Assembly (NCBI GenBank): GCA_012274165.1
Contig: JAAPAA010000342.1
Span: 1 to 10,073, forward strand
Length of the DNA stretch: 10,073 bases
Direction: 5' to 3'
DNA from: Thiobacillaceae bacterium
GTDB taxonomy: Bacteria; Pseudomonadota; Gammaproteobacteria; Burkholderiales; Thiobacillaceae
This document shows, piece after piece, positions 1 through 7,712 of this stretch (the first letter of the stretch is position 1; each line of letters begins with the position of its first letter). Position numbers and translations under genes: made by a program. The notes beneath the pieces are model-generated. The model saw only the letters and a program-made list of their open reading frames with translations. It had not been told where the DNA came from and made no database searches.

Positions 1-3000
1 CGCGCCGATGATTTGAGCTTGTTCGCTTGCTGGCTTGCCCGCGCCGGTTGACGATCGACACACGCTGTTTTCAATTCGGCCCCTATCTTCGTTGCACTGA
101 TCCGAAAGTCATTCAGAAATTCGAGTATCACTGCAGGGTCGCTGCCGACGATGCTTTCGAGCACGCTCACGTCCACCGCGCGCTCAGCAGCCACGTGGGG
201 AGCGACTTCAGCATGGGAATCCAGACTGGATACAGCGGACGGCAGCCATGTGTCCAGGATTTTTTTAAGATCATCCAGTTGCAATGGCTTGCTCAGCCAA
301 TCGTCCATGCCGGCAGCCTGACAGCGACCCGCTTCGCCTTTGAGCGTGTTGGCGGTCAGGGCCACAATCGGGATGCGGCGCGAACCCTGCTCCTGAGCAC
401 GAATCGCGGCAGTCAATGCATAACCATCCATCTCCGGCATCTGCAAATCAGTGAGCAGCAGCGCGTAGTTTCCGCTCTGCCAGCGTTCCAGCGCCAGCCG
501 GCCGTTGTCAGCGACATCGGCAGCAAAACCCAGCAGCGCAAGCTGCCATAGGATCACCTTCTGGTTGGTCTCATTATCCTCGGCAACCAGAATCAGCCGG
601 CCATTGCGCAGGGCCTCATCGTGCGATGGTTGTTTGACTGCCATCTCGTTCTTGCTTGACCGCGGCGTTTGCGGGTCTTCAACGACGTCTCCTGCGGCAA
701 TGGCGACGGCTTTGAAGAGCCGGTGACGCGTCAGCACGTTGCCGTCCACCAATACCATACCGATATGTTCCACCCGTGGCTCCCTTCGCGATCCGCGCCC
801 AATGGCAACGATGCGAATTTCCTGGCTTGGCAGATCGTGGTCAAGGGCGCGCAGTTCATCCAGCGCCAGCGGAATATCGAGCGCATCGATGACCCAGATC
901 CAGCGTCCCGGCGGCAAACCTGGCATCAGGTCGCGTGCCTGCGCCAGATCCGCTGCCCGCTCGACACGCGCGCCGCCGTGGGCCAGATACACAGCAAAAT
1001 TTTCGGACAGTCCATCCGGGCTGCCTACCACGAGGCAGGAGAGTCCGGCTACTTGCGAGGCGGGGATGACCGCACCTGCCTGACTTTGCGGCAGTGTGAA
1101 TTGCAGGCGTACGGTGAACGTGGATCCTTTCCCGAGCGTGCTTTGCACCGTGAGATGCCCCCCCATCATGTCTATCAGATGGCGCGAAATGACCAGCCCC
1201 AGCCCGGTGCCGCCAAAGCGCCGGGTGGTCGAGGTGTCGGCCTGGGTGAACGCAGTGAACAGCCGCGCCTGGGTCTCTTCATCGATCCCGATTCCATTAT
1301 CGGCTACGTGGATTTCCACGACTGACTGCTCCGGGCTACGCTCGATTTGCACGGCACGTACCCCTATCCGGCCCGCTTGCTCGCGGCCGCTGGAAAACTT
1401 GATGGCGTTGCCAACAAGATTCATCAGCACCTGACGCAGACGTAACTCATCGCCCAAAACCGTATCGGGTATCGCGGGATCGACGAACACCGTGAGTTCC
1501 ACGTTTTTATTGACCGCCAGGTCGTCCAGCATGACACAGGCTTTTTCCACCACGTCGGCCAACGAGATGGGTACCAGTTCGATTTCCATCCGCCCGGCTT
1601 CGATCTTGGAAAAGTCGAGAATGTCGTCGATGATCGACAGCAGCGAAATCGCCGACTCGTGGATGAGATCGACCATCTCCACCTGTTGATCGTTAAGGCC
1701 GGTCTGGTGCAGCACGTCGGCCATGCCAATCACGCCGTTCATTGGGGTGCGGATCTCGTGACTCATGGTGGCAAGAAAGCTGGACTTGGCCAGGTTGGCC
1801 TGGTGGGCCATGAGCCGGGCCTGCTCCAGATCGGCGGTGCGTGTCGCTACCTTGTCTTCCAGTTCTTCATTGAGACTCCGCAGCGCCGCTTCAGCCTTCA
1901 AATAACCCATGGCATACGAAATATCGCCAGCCAGATCAGTCAAGAGTTTCAACTCTTCTTCATGGAAGAAGTTGCTTTCGGTCGCATAAAGCGCGAGCGC
2001 GCCAATGGCTTCATCTGCGACTATCAGCGGCAAAATGATGATTGAGCAGACCCCGGCTTCGGCATATACCTTGCCCAATAGAACCTGGGGATCGCTTTGC
2101 GAATCGTTGGAGACGATGGTTTTTTTCTCTCTGATTGCCCGTGCGATCATGGTGCTTGAAGCAAGCTCACCAGACGACAAGATGCTTTTGATGGCGCCGA
2201 TGAGCGCTTCGTTCTTGCCCGCCGAGGCCACCGGGACAATGTTCTTCGCATCCCCATCCACGATGCCGATCATGGCCATGCGGAACCCGCCTATCTCGAC
2301 CGCAACCCGGCACGCCTCCCTGAACAGTTCCTCGCTGTCTTGCACGCGCACGATGAGCGTATTGATACTGCTCAGCATGGCGTATACGCGGTTGAGGTAG
2401 GCGAGCCGCCTCTCCGATGCTTTGCGCTGGGTGATATCCTGAATCGTTCCGTATAGCCCGACAACTCTGCCGCTTTCGTCCTTCCGGGGCACCATACTCC
2501 CAATAGTGTCAACGGGCTTGCCGTTGGGTCCGAATGCCCCAAGCTCATAGTCCTGTGCATCGCCCGATTCAATTGCCAAGGCAACCTTGTCCTTCATGAG
2601 CGCCTGGCTCGCCGCATCGTAGTGGGCGACGACTTCTCCGAAGTTGCGTGGTAATCCCAGGCGCGGATCGCGCCCGAAAATCTCAAATACTTGCGGCGAC
2701 CAGGTAATTTCCCCGGTGGCAAAGTCCAACTCCCAGTCCCCGATCTGCCCAATGTGCTGCGCTTCGTTCAGGCGCTGCACCGCCCGCTTGATCGCTTGCT
2801 CCGAACGCTTGCGTTCCGACCATTCCAGAGCGAGGGACGTCTGGTTCGCAACGGCGACCGCGAACGACTCCTCGTCGGCTGTCCACTGGCGCATCGGCCC
2901 GACATGTTCGTGACACAGGACGCCCGCCTCGGTGCCGCCCAGGTGAATGGGAACATCCAGCATGGACGTGATGCCGATCGGCCGAAGATAGCTCTCTGAG

Positions 3001-6000
3001 AACTGGTCAGTGCGTGCGTCACGCTGCGCATCCTCCGCGACAATCGGATCCTGTGCCTCCAGCGCCCGGAAGTAGGCAGGAAAATCTTGTGCAGACAACT
3101 CCATGCCGGCGGTGTGCGAGCCCGTCTCCACCTCGTAGAGGTCCATGCATCGCAGGGCAGTGCGATCCTGGTTGTAACGCCAGATACTGGCCCGCGCGAC
3201 CTCCAGGGTTTTGGCGTCTATCTCCGTGATTCGCCGAATCGTGCCCAGGAGGTCTTCACCTGTGGCTCCCCCTCCGGCAAGTTCGATCAGGGCGTTGCGC
3301 TGGCGGAGGTGACGCGCTTCTTCCTCGCGTAGTCTCGTCTCCGTCTGCTTGCGCTCGCTGATATCGTGGAAATAGACCGCCAGACCCTGCTCGGAGGGAT
3401 AGGCGCGAACGCCGAACCAGGTGTTGAGTGGCGGGTAGAACTCTTCAAAATCCACGGTATGGTTGTCCGTCATCGCCCGCCGGTATTCGCGCTCGAAGGT
3501 GGATCCGATGGTGTCGGGGAACGCCGTCCAGAAGTCCTGGCCGGTCAGCTCTGTGCGAGTTCGTCTGAGCAATTGCTCGGCCTTGCGGTTGAGGAAGGTG
3601 AACCGCCATTCCGTGTCCACGGTGAAAAACGCATCGGTGATGCTCTCGAGGGTTGTCGTGAGCCGCTCAGCCAGTTCGTTGATCTGATCCGCCGCATGCC
3701 TGCGCTCGGTGATGTCTTCGCCGATGCTTGCCGTTCCAATCACACCGTCGGTTCCCGACCGCAGCACCGAATTGTCCCAGCGTATGAGCCGACGCTCGCC
3801 CGAACGTGTGAGGATCTCGTTCTCGTGATGCCTTGCTTCGAGCCGGTCGGCGAGGAGTGCCGCGAAAAACTCGTCTTTCAAATACCTGATTTCAGGCGGC
3901 ACGAAAACCTCGAACCAGTTTCGCCCGATAACTTCCTCGCGTCGCCAACCGGTCAAGCGGAGCAGGTACTCGTTGCAATAGGTAATCCGCGCATCGCGGT
4001 CAAGCATCATTGAAACCAGTTCCACATTTTCCAGCATGTCGCTGAAGCGACGCTCGCTTTCGCGTAATTCGTCCTCGACCTTCTTGGCTGCCGTGATGTC
4101 TTGATAGAGACCCAGAATGCCAATGATCTGGTTATCTTTGTCATGCAGCGGCACCTTGGAGGTGCGCAGCCAGATTGTGTTGCCGTCCGGCGTTGTCTGT
4201 GGCTCTTCGAAATCCAGCCTGGAGGCATCCGATTCCAACACTTCCTTATCGTCGGCGCGGTACACCTCGGCCTGATCCTTCCACCCCATTTCGAAATCGG
4301 TCTTGCCGATCAATTCATCGGGGCTGGAATACCCGGCATCTTTCGCGAGCAGGTTGTTGCAGCCCAGAAATCGCAAATCGCGATCCTTCCAGAATATGCG
4401 GGCTGGCACATTATTTACAACGAGTTGGAGCAAGTCCTTCGACTTTCGGAGTTCGTTCTCTACCAGTTTGCGCTCGCTGATATCGTGGAAATACACCCCC
4501 AGACCCTGTTCCGAGGGGTAGGCGTGGACGCCCAACCAACTGTTGAGCGGCTGATAAAGCGCCTCGAAATTCACGGCATGGTTGTCCACCATCGCCCGGC
4601 GGAATTCGCGCTCGAAGCAGGAGCCGCTGGTGTCGGGGAATTCCGTCCAGATTTCCTGGCCGGTCAGCTCCGCGCGCGTTCGTCTGAGCAGCTGCTCGGC
4701 CTTGTGGTTGAGGAAGGTGAATCGCCATTCCCTGTCCACGGTGAGAAACGCATCCGTGATGCTCTCGAGGGTGGTCGTGAGCTGTTCAGCCAGTTCGTGT
4801 ACCTGTACCTCCGCCCGCTTGCGCTCGGTGATATCGCGGAAATACCAGACGCGTCCATGGTATTTGCCGCCCGCGCCCGTGCTCGAAGCGGAATACCGAT
4901 CGATAATCCTTCCATCTTTCAGCTGTATTTCCTCGCGACTTTTGTCGTCGCGGTGCGCGTTCAGGTATTGAACCCGGGCGGCAAATGCTTCTGGATACTC
5001 GACTTGAGCAACAACTGATTGAAGCACTGGCGCATCCAGACCTGCGCTCACGAGTTCCGGGGGCAGCTGCCATAGTGCAATGAAGTGTTGGTTGTAGGAG
5101 ATGATTTTCCCGTTATCGTCGACCACCAGAATGGCATCGAGTGAAGTTTCCTGCTGCGTCTTGAGGATCGCATTCTTGAATGCTATTTCTTCCTCCGTCT
5201 GCTTGCGCTGGGATTCGCCGTCAAAGTTGTCGAGTGCAAAACTGATATCCGTTGCCATTTCAATCAGCAGGCCGCGTGCGGCTTCGTCGAAGGCATCGGT
5301 CTTCGCGGTGTACAGGGTAAAAACGCCGATGACAACACCTTTGCGGTGCAGTGGCAGCGCGGCGGCGGCGGCCAAGCCCGCGGACACGGCGCGCTCACGC
5401 CAAGGGACGGTTGCCGGGTCGTCCAGGAAATCCTGACACCAGTACAGACGGTCCTCGCGAATGGCTGTGCCAGTCGGGCCGCAGCCGGACAGCGTATCGG
5501 CATCCACGGAGACATTGATGTCTTTCAGGTACTCGGTGTCATCCCCGAAACTGGCGACTGGCCGGACCTTGAGGGTCTCAAAGTCGAGCAGGCCGATCCA
5601 CGCCATCTTCATGCCGCCGAATTGCACTGCCGCGCGGCAGACTTGCAAAAACAGCTCATCCTCGCTGGCGCTATGCACGATGGCCTTATTGCATTGACTC
5701 AGTGCGGCATAGAGTTGCGCGTGTCGCCTGGATTTCGCTTCGGTCGCTTTACGCTCGGAAATATCGCGGATGTTGCACTGAATGACCTTGATACCTTCGC
5801 TCTCGTAAGTATTGCTTACGAATTCGACCGCGATCTGTGCCCCGGCCTTTGTTTTGAGCGGCAGATCTTCGTAGCGGACATATCCCGTCGTTTGCAGCTC
5901 CGCAAACATCTCTTTGCTCTCGGCTCTGTCCGCGAACGGGCCCACCTCCCATAGCTTTTTCCCAAGGAACTCCGCATGCGAGTAGCCAAGCAGATCGATC

Positions 6001-6158
6001 AAATAGGGATTGACGTCTTCGATCTGTGCAGTGTCAGCGTTAAGAAGCAGAATTCCATCTTGAGCGGTTTCGAAAAGCCGGCGATAGCGGCTTTCGGATG
6101 CCCGTAACGCTTTACTCTCATCGGCAGAATGCGAGTGCGGGGTGGGTGGGCTTTGCAT
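1..6158 (-). CDS. Multi-PAS/GAF hybrid sensor histidine kinase, C-terminus beyond window
   Basis: A phosphorelay sensor kinase with at least 2052 residues visible. An in-frame TAG at 6171-6173 lies just upstream and ATG 6158 is the first start after it, so the N-terminus is well defined although the SD is weak. Approximate domain order: PAS 20-137, GAF 147-310, PAS 322-446, PAS 461-564, PAS 572-692, PAS 700-820, PAS 834-937, GAF 945-1115, PAS 1128-1248, GAF 1256-1415, coiled coil 1420-1457, HisKA with SHEIRTP (His1467), HATPase with NLVGNAIKF (Asn1584), DNGIGI and GGTGLGL, degenerate receiver 1702-1822, intact receiver 1853-1972 (AEDN; TDLQMPEMDG, Asp1904; SKP), Hpt from about 2000. PAS modules end in DI(S/T)(E/Q)R-type linkers. 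No membrane segment or signal peptide is visible, so it should sense in the cytoplasm; the ligands are unknown. No frameshift was found: start, PAS, GAF, HisKA and receiver motifs share one frame. The Hpt motif has Asn2046 in place of His. No cognate output regulator is in the window. Confidence 0.96.
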   Translation of the reverse strand, partial: MQSPPTPHSHSADESKALRASESRYRRLFETAQDGILLLNADTAQIEDVNPYLIDLLGYSHAEFLGKKLWEVGPFADRAESKEMFAELQTTGYVRYEDLPLKTKAGAQIAVEFVSNTYESEGIKVIQCNIRDISERKATEAKSRRHAQLYAALSQCNKAIVHSASEDELFLQVCRAAVQFGGMKMAWIGLLDFETLKVRPVASFGDDTEYLKDINVSVDADTLSGCGPTGTAIREDRLYWCQDFLDDPATVPWRERAVSAGLAAAAALPLHRKGVVIGVFTLYTAKTDAFDEAARGLLIEMATDISFALDNFDGESQRKQTEEEIAFKNAILKTQQETSLDAILVVDDNGKIISYNQHFIALWQLPPELVSAGLDAPVLQSVVAQVEYPEAFAARVQYLNAHRDDKSREEIQLKDGRIIDRYSASSTGAGGKYHGRVWYFRDITERKRAEVQVHELAEQLTTTLESITDAFLTVDREWRFTFLNHKAEQLLRRTRAELTGQEIWTEFPDTSGSCFEREFRRAMVDNHAVNFEALYQPLNSWLGVHAYPSEQGLGVYFHDISERKLVENELRKSKDLLQLVVNNVPARIFWKDRDLRFLGCNNLLAKDAGYSSPDELIGKTDFEMGWKDQAEVYRADDKEVLESDASRLDFEEPQTTPDGNTIWLRTSKVPLHDKDNQIIGILGLYQDITAAKKVEDELRESERRFSDMLENVELVSMMLDRDARITYCNEYLLRLTGWRREEVIGRNWFEVFVPPEIRYLKDEFFAALLADRLEARHHENEILTRSGERRLIRWDNSVLRSGTDGVIGTASIGEDITERRHAADQINELAERLTTTLESITDAFFTVDTEWRFTFLNRKAEQLLRRTRTELTGQDFWTAFPDTIGSTFEREYRRAMTDNHTVDFEEFYPPLNTWFGVRAYPSEQGLAVYFHDISERKQTETRLREEEARHLRQRNALIELAGGGATGEDLLGTIRRITEIDAKTLEVARASIWRYNQDRTALRCMDLYEVETGSHTAGMELSAQDFPAYFRALEAQDPIVAEDAQRDARTDQFSESYLRPIGITSMLDVPIHLGGTEAGVLCHEHVGPMRQWTADEESFAVAVANQTSLALEWSERKRSEQAIKRAVQRLNEAQHIGQIGDWELDFATGEITWSPQVFEIFGRDPRLGLPRNFGEVVAHYDAASQALMKDKVALAIESGDAQDYELGAFGPNGKPVDTIGSMVPRKDESGRVVGLYGTIQDITQRKASERRLAYLNRVYAMLSSINTLIVRVQDSEELFREACRVAVEIGGFRMAMIGIVDGDAKNIVPVASAGKNEALIGAIKSILSSGELASSTMIARAIREKKTIVSNDSQSDPQVLLGKVYAEAGVCSIIILPLIVADEAIGALALYATESNFFHEEELKLLTDLAGDISYAMGYLKAEAALRSLNEELEDKVATRTADLEQARLMAHQANLAKSSFLATMSHEIRTPMNGVIGMADVLHQTGLNDQQVEMVDLIHESAISLLSIIDDILDFSKIEAGRMEIELVPISLADVVEKACVMLDDLAVNKNVELTVFVDPAIPDTVLGDELRLRQVLMNLVGNAIKFSSGREQAGRIGVRAVQIERSPEQSVVEIHVADNGIGIDEETQARLFTAFTQADTSTTRRFGGTGLGLVISRHLIDMMGGHLTVQSTLGKGSTFTVRLQFTLPQSQAGAVIPASQVAGLSCLVVGSPDGLSENFAVYLAHGGARVERAADLAQARDLMPGLPPGRWIWVIDALDIPLALDELRALDHDLPSQEIRIVAIGRGSRREPRVEHIGMVLVDGNVLTRHRLFKAVAIAAGDVVEDPQTPRSSKNEMAVKQPSHDEALRNGRLILVAEDNETNQKVILWQLALLGFAADVADNGRLALERWQSGNYALLLTDLQMPEMDGYALTAAIRAQEQGSRRIPIVALTANTLKGEAGRCQAAGMDDWLSKPLQLDDLKKILDTWLPSAVSSLDSHAEVAPHVAAERAVDVSVLESIVGSDPAVILEFLNDFRISATKIGAELKTACVDRQPARASQQANKLKSSA
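3351..3710. repeat. Direct repeat copy A, encoding PAS domain 6 of the kinase
   Basis: This 360-bp stretch aligns without gaps to 4470-4829, at a constant offset of 1119 bp (373 codons). Both begin with the identical run gcgctcgctgatatcgtgga (20 bases) and end at a tgcgctcggtgat-type linker. It encodes the PAS module at residues about 834-937. By hand count, 84 of 104 protein positions match the other copy. This is an intragenic domain duplication, not a mobile element. Confidence 0.9.
4470..4829. repeat. Direct repeat copy B, encoding PAS domain 3 of the kinase
   Basis: Second copy of the duplicated PAS module (residues about 461-564), in frame with and gap-free against 3351-3710. Two unrelated PAS domains (4 and 5) lie between the copies, so either the duplication was not tandem or modules were inserted later. 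Many differences are third-codon changes or conservative replacements, which fits both copies having stayed functional. Confidence 0.9.
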
Positions 6159-6185
6159 AATAGAATTTGCCTATAGGGAGCATTA

Positions 6186-6216
6186 ATTATGCGCTGCATA
6201 AGATGAGATGGATCAA
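6186..6216 (-). promoter_or_regulatory. Possible kinase promoter (weak)
   Basis: On the minus strand CATAAT (6191 to 6186) matches the -10 consensus at five of six bases. TTGATC (6216 to 6211) could serve as a -35, but the spacer is 19 bases, longer than ideal. It would give a leader of about 20 bases before ATG 6158. The position is plausible and the match is weak. Confidence 0.25.
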
Positions 6217-6282
6217 CAAATTATCCAGGGCCGACCTGATGGCGGTTTAGGTCTGCAGCTTGAGTTCTAAATCAAGGCGGGG

Positions 6283-6299
6283 AGCGGTTAACGACCGCT
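6283..6299. repeat. Inverted repeat, 6-bp arms, 5-base loop
   Basis: AGCGGT and ACCGCT flank TAACG and form a perfect six-pair stem. It lies about 125 bp upstream of the kinase start. There is no T-run long enough on either strand for a standard intrinsic terminator. It may be an operator or a minor hairpin. Confidence 0.35.
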
Positions 6300-6330
6300 T
6301 TGAGGCTGGTACCGCTGATCACGCGTCAGG

Positions 6331-6340
6331 GTCGGCCGAC
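6331..6340. repeat. 10-bp perfect palindrome GTCGGCCGAC
   Basis: GTCGGCCGAC is a perfect palindrome. Outer bases GTCAG (6325-6329) and CTGAC (6340-6344) are also complementary, so the symmetric zone spans about 20 bp. This could be a protein-binding site or a relic of an element end. Function unknown. Confidence 0.35.
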
Positions 6341-6501
6341 TGACTTCACCAATCCGTTGCATCCACCGGTTGAATCCGCCAGTGCACTGCGGACGGAGTG
6401 AATCGAAAGCCCTTCGTCGCCTTAGGCCGAACAGGAGCCGGTCGCCGCAACAAACAACCTGAACTTGTCTGCGAATCTGCGGCATTCGTTGAGAAGCGTA
6501 T

Positions 6502-6513
6502 TTCAACGTTGAA
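6502..6513. repeat. 12-bp perfect palindrome TTCAACGTTGAA
   Basis: TTCAACGTTGAA reads identically on both strands. It lies about 70 bp downstream of the GTPase stop codon and 344 bp from the kinase start. It has the form of a dimeric regulator half-site pair, but no regulator is identified and a chance occurrence is possible. Confidence 0.35.
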
Positions 6514-6583
6514 TTCACGGCCAAGGGCTCGACACTACGGCTGTGTTTTTCTGATCTGGCAGTCGCAATAGCACAAACTGCAA

Positions 6584-7579
6584 TTACTCAACCGCATCCG
6601 GCTCGTCGTTCGTGGATGGCATCCCTTTGTTATGTTCGGAATCCAGAGCCGCCTGGTTGCGGGCTGCATCCAGAATCGCTTTTTTGCGCGCCGCTTCCTG
6701 CGCCGCTTTGCTTCGTGCAGCGTCCAGCATGGCTTGGCGCGTTGCTGGCGTTTCCAGACTGATGCGACCCAGGGTGCCGGAGCGGTAATCGGTCAGGAAA
6801 ATCATCGCGGCTTTTTCCAGGTCGAGTTCGCCGCCGCGTCCCTTGGTCACGCACGCACGCCGTTTGGCGACGGCTTCCAGCACGCCGGTTGCATCCAGGC
6901 TGTCGACAGAAAAGCCGTAACGCGCTGTCAGCAAAGCCGGGTAGCGTGCAAGCAGGATGTCCGCCAAAAACACCGCCACCTGTTCGTCGATGACGGCGTT
7001 GCGGCCGATCGCGTGGCTGGCGGCGAGCATGAAGCCGTCGGAATCGTGTTCGATTTTGGGCCAGGTCATGCCCGGCGTGTCGACCAGCGACAGCAGCGGC
7101 GAGATGTTGATGCGCTGCTGCGATTTGGTGACCGCGGGTTCGTCGCCCACTGCCGCGACCCGGCGCTTGACCCAGGTGTTCATCAAGGTGGATTTGCCGA
7201 CGTTGGGGATGCCCATGATCATCAGCCTCAGCGGCTTGATCGGATCGTTGCGATGCGGCGCCAGCTTTTGCGCTAGCGCGGCCAGTTTGGCGACATCGCC
7301 GGGTTTCTTGGCCGAAATCGCCACCGCTTTCACATTCGGCAGGCTGTTGTAATAGTCGAGCCATGCGCGGGTGGCTTCGGGGTCGGCCAGGTCGACCTTG
7401 TTGAGCAGCTTGAGGCAGGGGCGCTGGCGATGCGCGCGCAACTCGTGAATCATCGGGTTGCTGCCGGCTTCTGGCAGCCGCGCGTCGAGCACTTCGACGA
7501 CCACATCGATCAGCGCCATTGTTTCGGCCGCTTTTTTGCGCGCGGTGGTCATATGACCGGGGAACCACTGGATCGCCAT
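6584..7579 (-). CDS. ylqF: Ribosome biogenesis GTPase, YlqF/RbgA family
   Basis: A 331-residue circularly permuted GTPase. The N-terminal IQWFPGHM signature is typical of YlqF/RbgA and fixes the start at ATG 7579. The G motifs occur in permuted order: G4 NKVD at 60-63, G5-like SAKK at 89-92, G1 GIPNVGKST at 123-131, G2 Thr151, and G3 DTPG at 167-170. The family helps late large-subunit ribosome assembly and acts in the cytoplasm on the ribosome precursor; its role here is inferred from family membership. After the conserved C-terminal domain comes an Ala-rich charged tail (about 281-331) with LDAAR at 285-289 and 303-307, an 18-residue spacing that suggests one long helix. The leader is C-rich and has no purine Shine-Dalgarno sequence before the ATG. 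The gene is divergent from the J-domain operon and stands upstream of the kinase, 425 bp away. Confidence 0.95.
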   Translation of the reverse strand: MAIQWFPGHMTTARKKAAETMALIDVVVEVLDARLPEAGSNPMIHELRAHRQRPCLKLLNKVDLADPEATRAWLDYYNSLPNVKAVAISAKKPGDVAKLAALAQKLAPHRNDPIKPLRLMIMGIPNVGKSTLMNTWVKRRVAAVGDEPAVTKSQQRINISPLLSLVDTPGMTWPKIEHDSDGFMLAASHAIGRNAVIDEQVAVFLADILLARYPALLTARYGFSVDSLDATGVLEAVAKRRACVTKGRGGELDLEKAAMIFLTDYRSGTLGRISLETPATRQAMLDAARSKAAQEAARKKAILDAARNQAALDSEHNKGMPSTNDEPDAVE

Positions 7580-7606
7580 GGGGGTGGGGGAGGAGTAAAA
7601 CCCGGG

Positions 7607-7612
7607 ATTATA
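7607..7612 (-). promoter_or_regulatory. -10 element of the GTPase promoter
   Basis: The minus strand carries a perfect TATAAT at 7612 to 7607, about 28 bases upstream of ATG 7579, which predicts a leader of roughly 20 bases. The best-placed -35 hexamer (TGCGTT, 7635 to 7630, 17-base spacer) is poor, so the box is strong on sequence alone but the promoter may be modest. Confidence 0.55.
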
Positions 7613-7677
7613 CTCCAGCCCCTCGGCTTAACGCATTGTTCCAGCAACTAAATATCGGTCGATCCGGATAAAAACCC

Positions 7678-7683
7678 TATAAT
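7678..7683 (+). promoter_or_regulatory. -10 element of the J-domain operon promoter
   Basis: A perfect TATAAT lies 46 bases upstream of the J-domain gene start, giving a predicted leader of about 40 bases. The hexamer 17 bases upstream (TCGGTC, 7655-7660) matches the -35 consensus poorly. The sequence does not look like a sigma-32 heat-shock promoter, although a J protein might suggest one. Confidence 0.55.
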
Positions 7684-7698
7684 TCGCGCCACTCTGGA

Positions 7699-7712
7699 AC
7701 GTGCCCACACGT
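7699..7712 (+). repeat. Small hairpin in J-operon leader
   Basis: ACGTG and CACGT flank CCCA and form a perfect five-pair stem with a four-base loop, ending seven bases before the Shine-Dalgarno sequence at 7720-7724. It could be an operator half-site pair or a leader hairpin. It is short enough to be chance. Confidence 0.3.

Larger units (their letters stand above)
6159..6583. other. Intergenic region between GTPase gene and kinase gene
   Basis: These 425 bases hold no convincing gene. The GTPase gene ends at its right edge and the kinase gene starts at its left edge, both on the minus strand, so it should carry the end of one transcript and the promoter of the next. A 78-codon minus-strand frame (6288-6524) starts at TTG with no clear SD and encodes an Arg/Gln-rich sequence with no recognisable motif, so I do not call it a gene. 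Short palindromes occur at 6283-6299, 6331-6340 and 6502-6513. No stem followed by a T-run that would make a convincing intrinsic terminator was seen. It could be decayed mobile-element or repeat DNA, but nothing here proves that. Confidence 0.7.

Noticed and set aside
27..1434. Several plus-strand open frames over the receiver and ATPase parts of the kinase
   Set aside because: All overlap motif-bearing minus-strand coding sequence and are Arg/Ser-rich antisense shadows of GC-rich DNA.
3366..4013. Plus-strand open frame of 215 codons that resembles the 4101-5018 frame
   Set aside because: The resemblance arises only because both are antisense to the duplicated PAS module; not a gene pair or a mobile element.
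3351..4829. Possible insertion sequence or transposon suggested by the direct repeat
   Set aside because: The repeat is exactly in frame, encodes a PAS domain in both copies and has no transposase or terminal inverted repeats.
4101..5018. Long plus-strand open frame of 305 codons antisense to the kinase
   Set aside because: It is the complement of conserved PAS codons in the kinase; the minus frame has clear domain motifs, and the plus translation has none.
6288..6524. 78-codon minus frame in the intergenic region
   Set aside because: TTG start without SD, Arg/Gln-rich product and no recognisable family; noted as part of the spacer but not called a gene.
6630..7568. 312-codon minus frame overlapping the GTPase, and a 214-codon plus frame at 6632-7276
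   Set aside because: The Arg/Gly/Ser-rich out-of-frame product has no motif; the true frame has all permuted G motifs.
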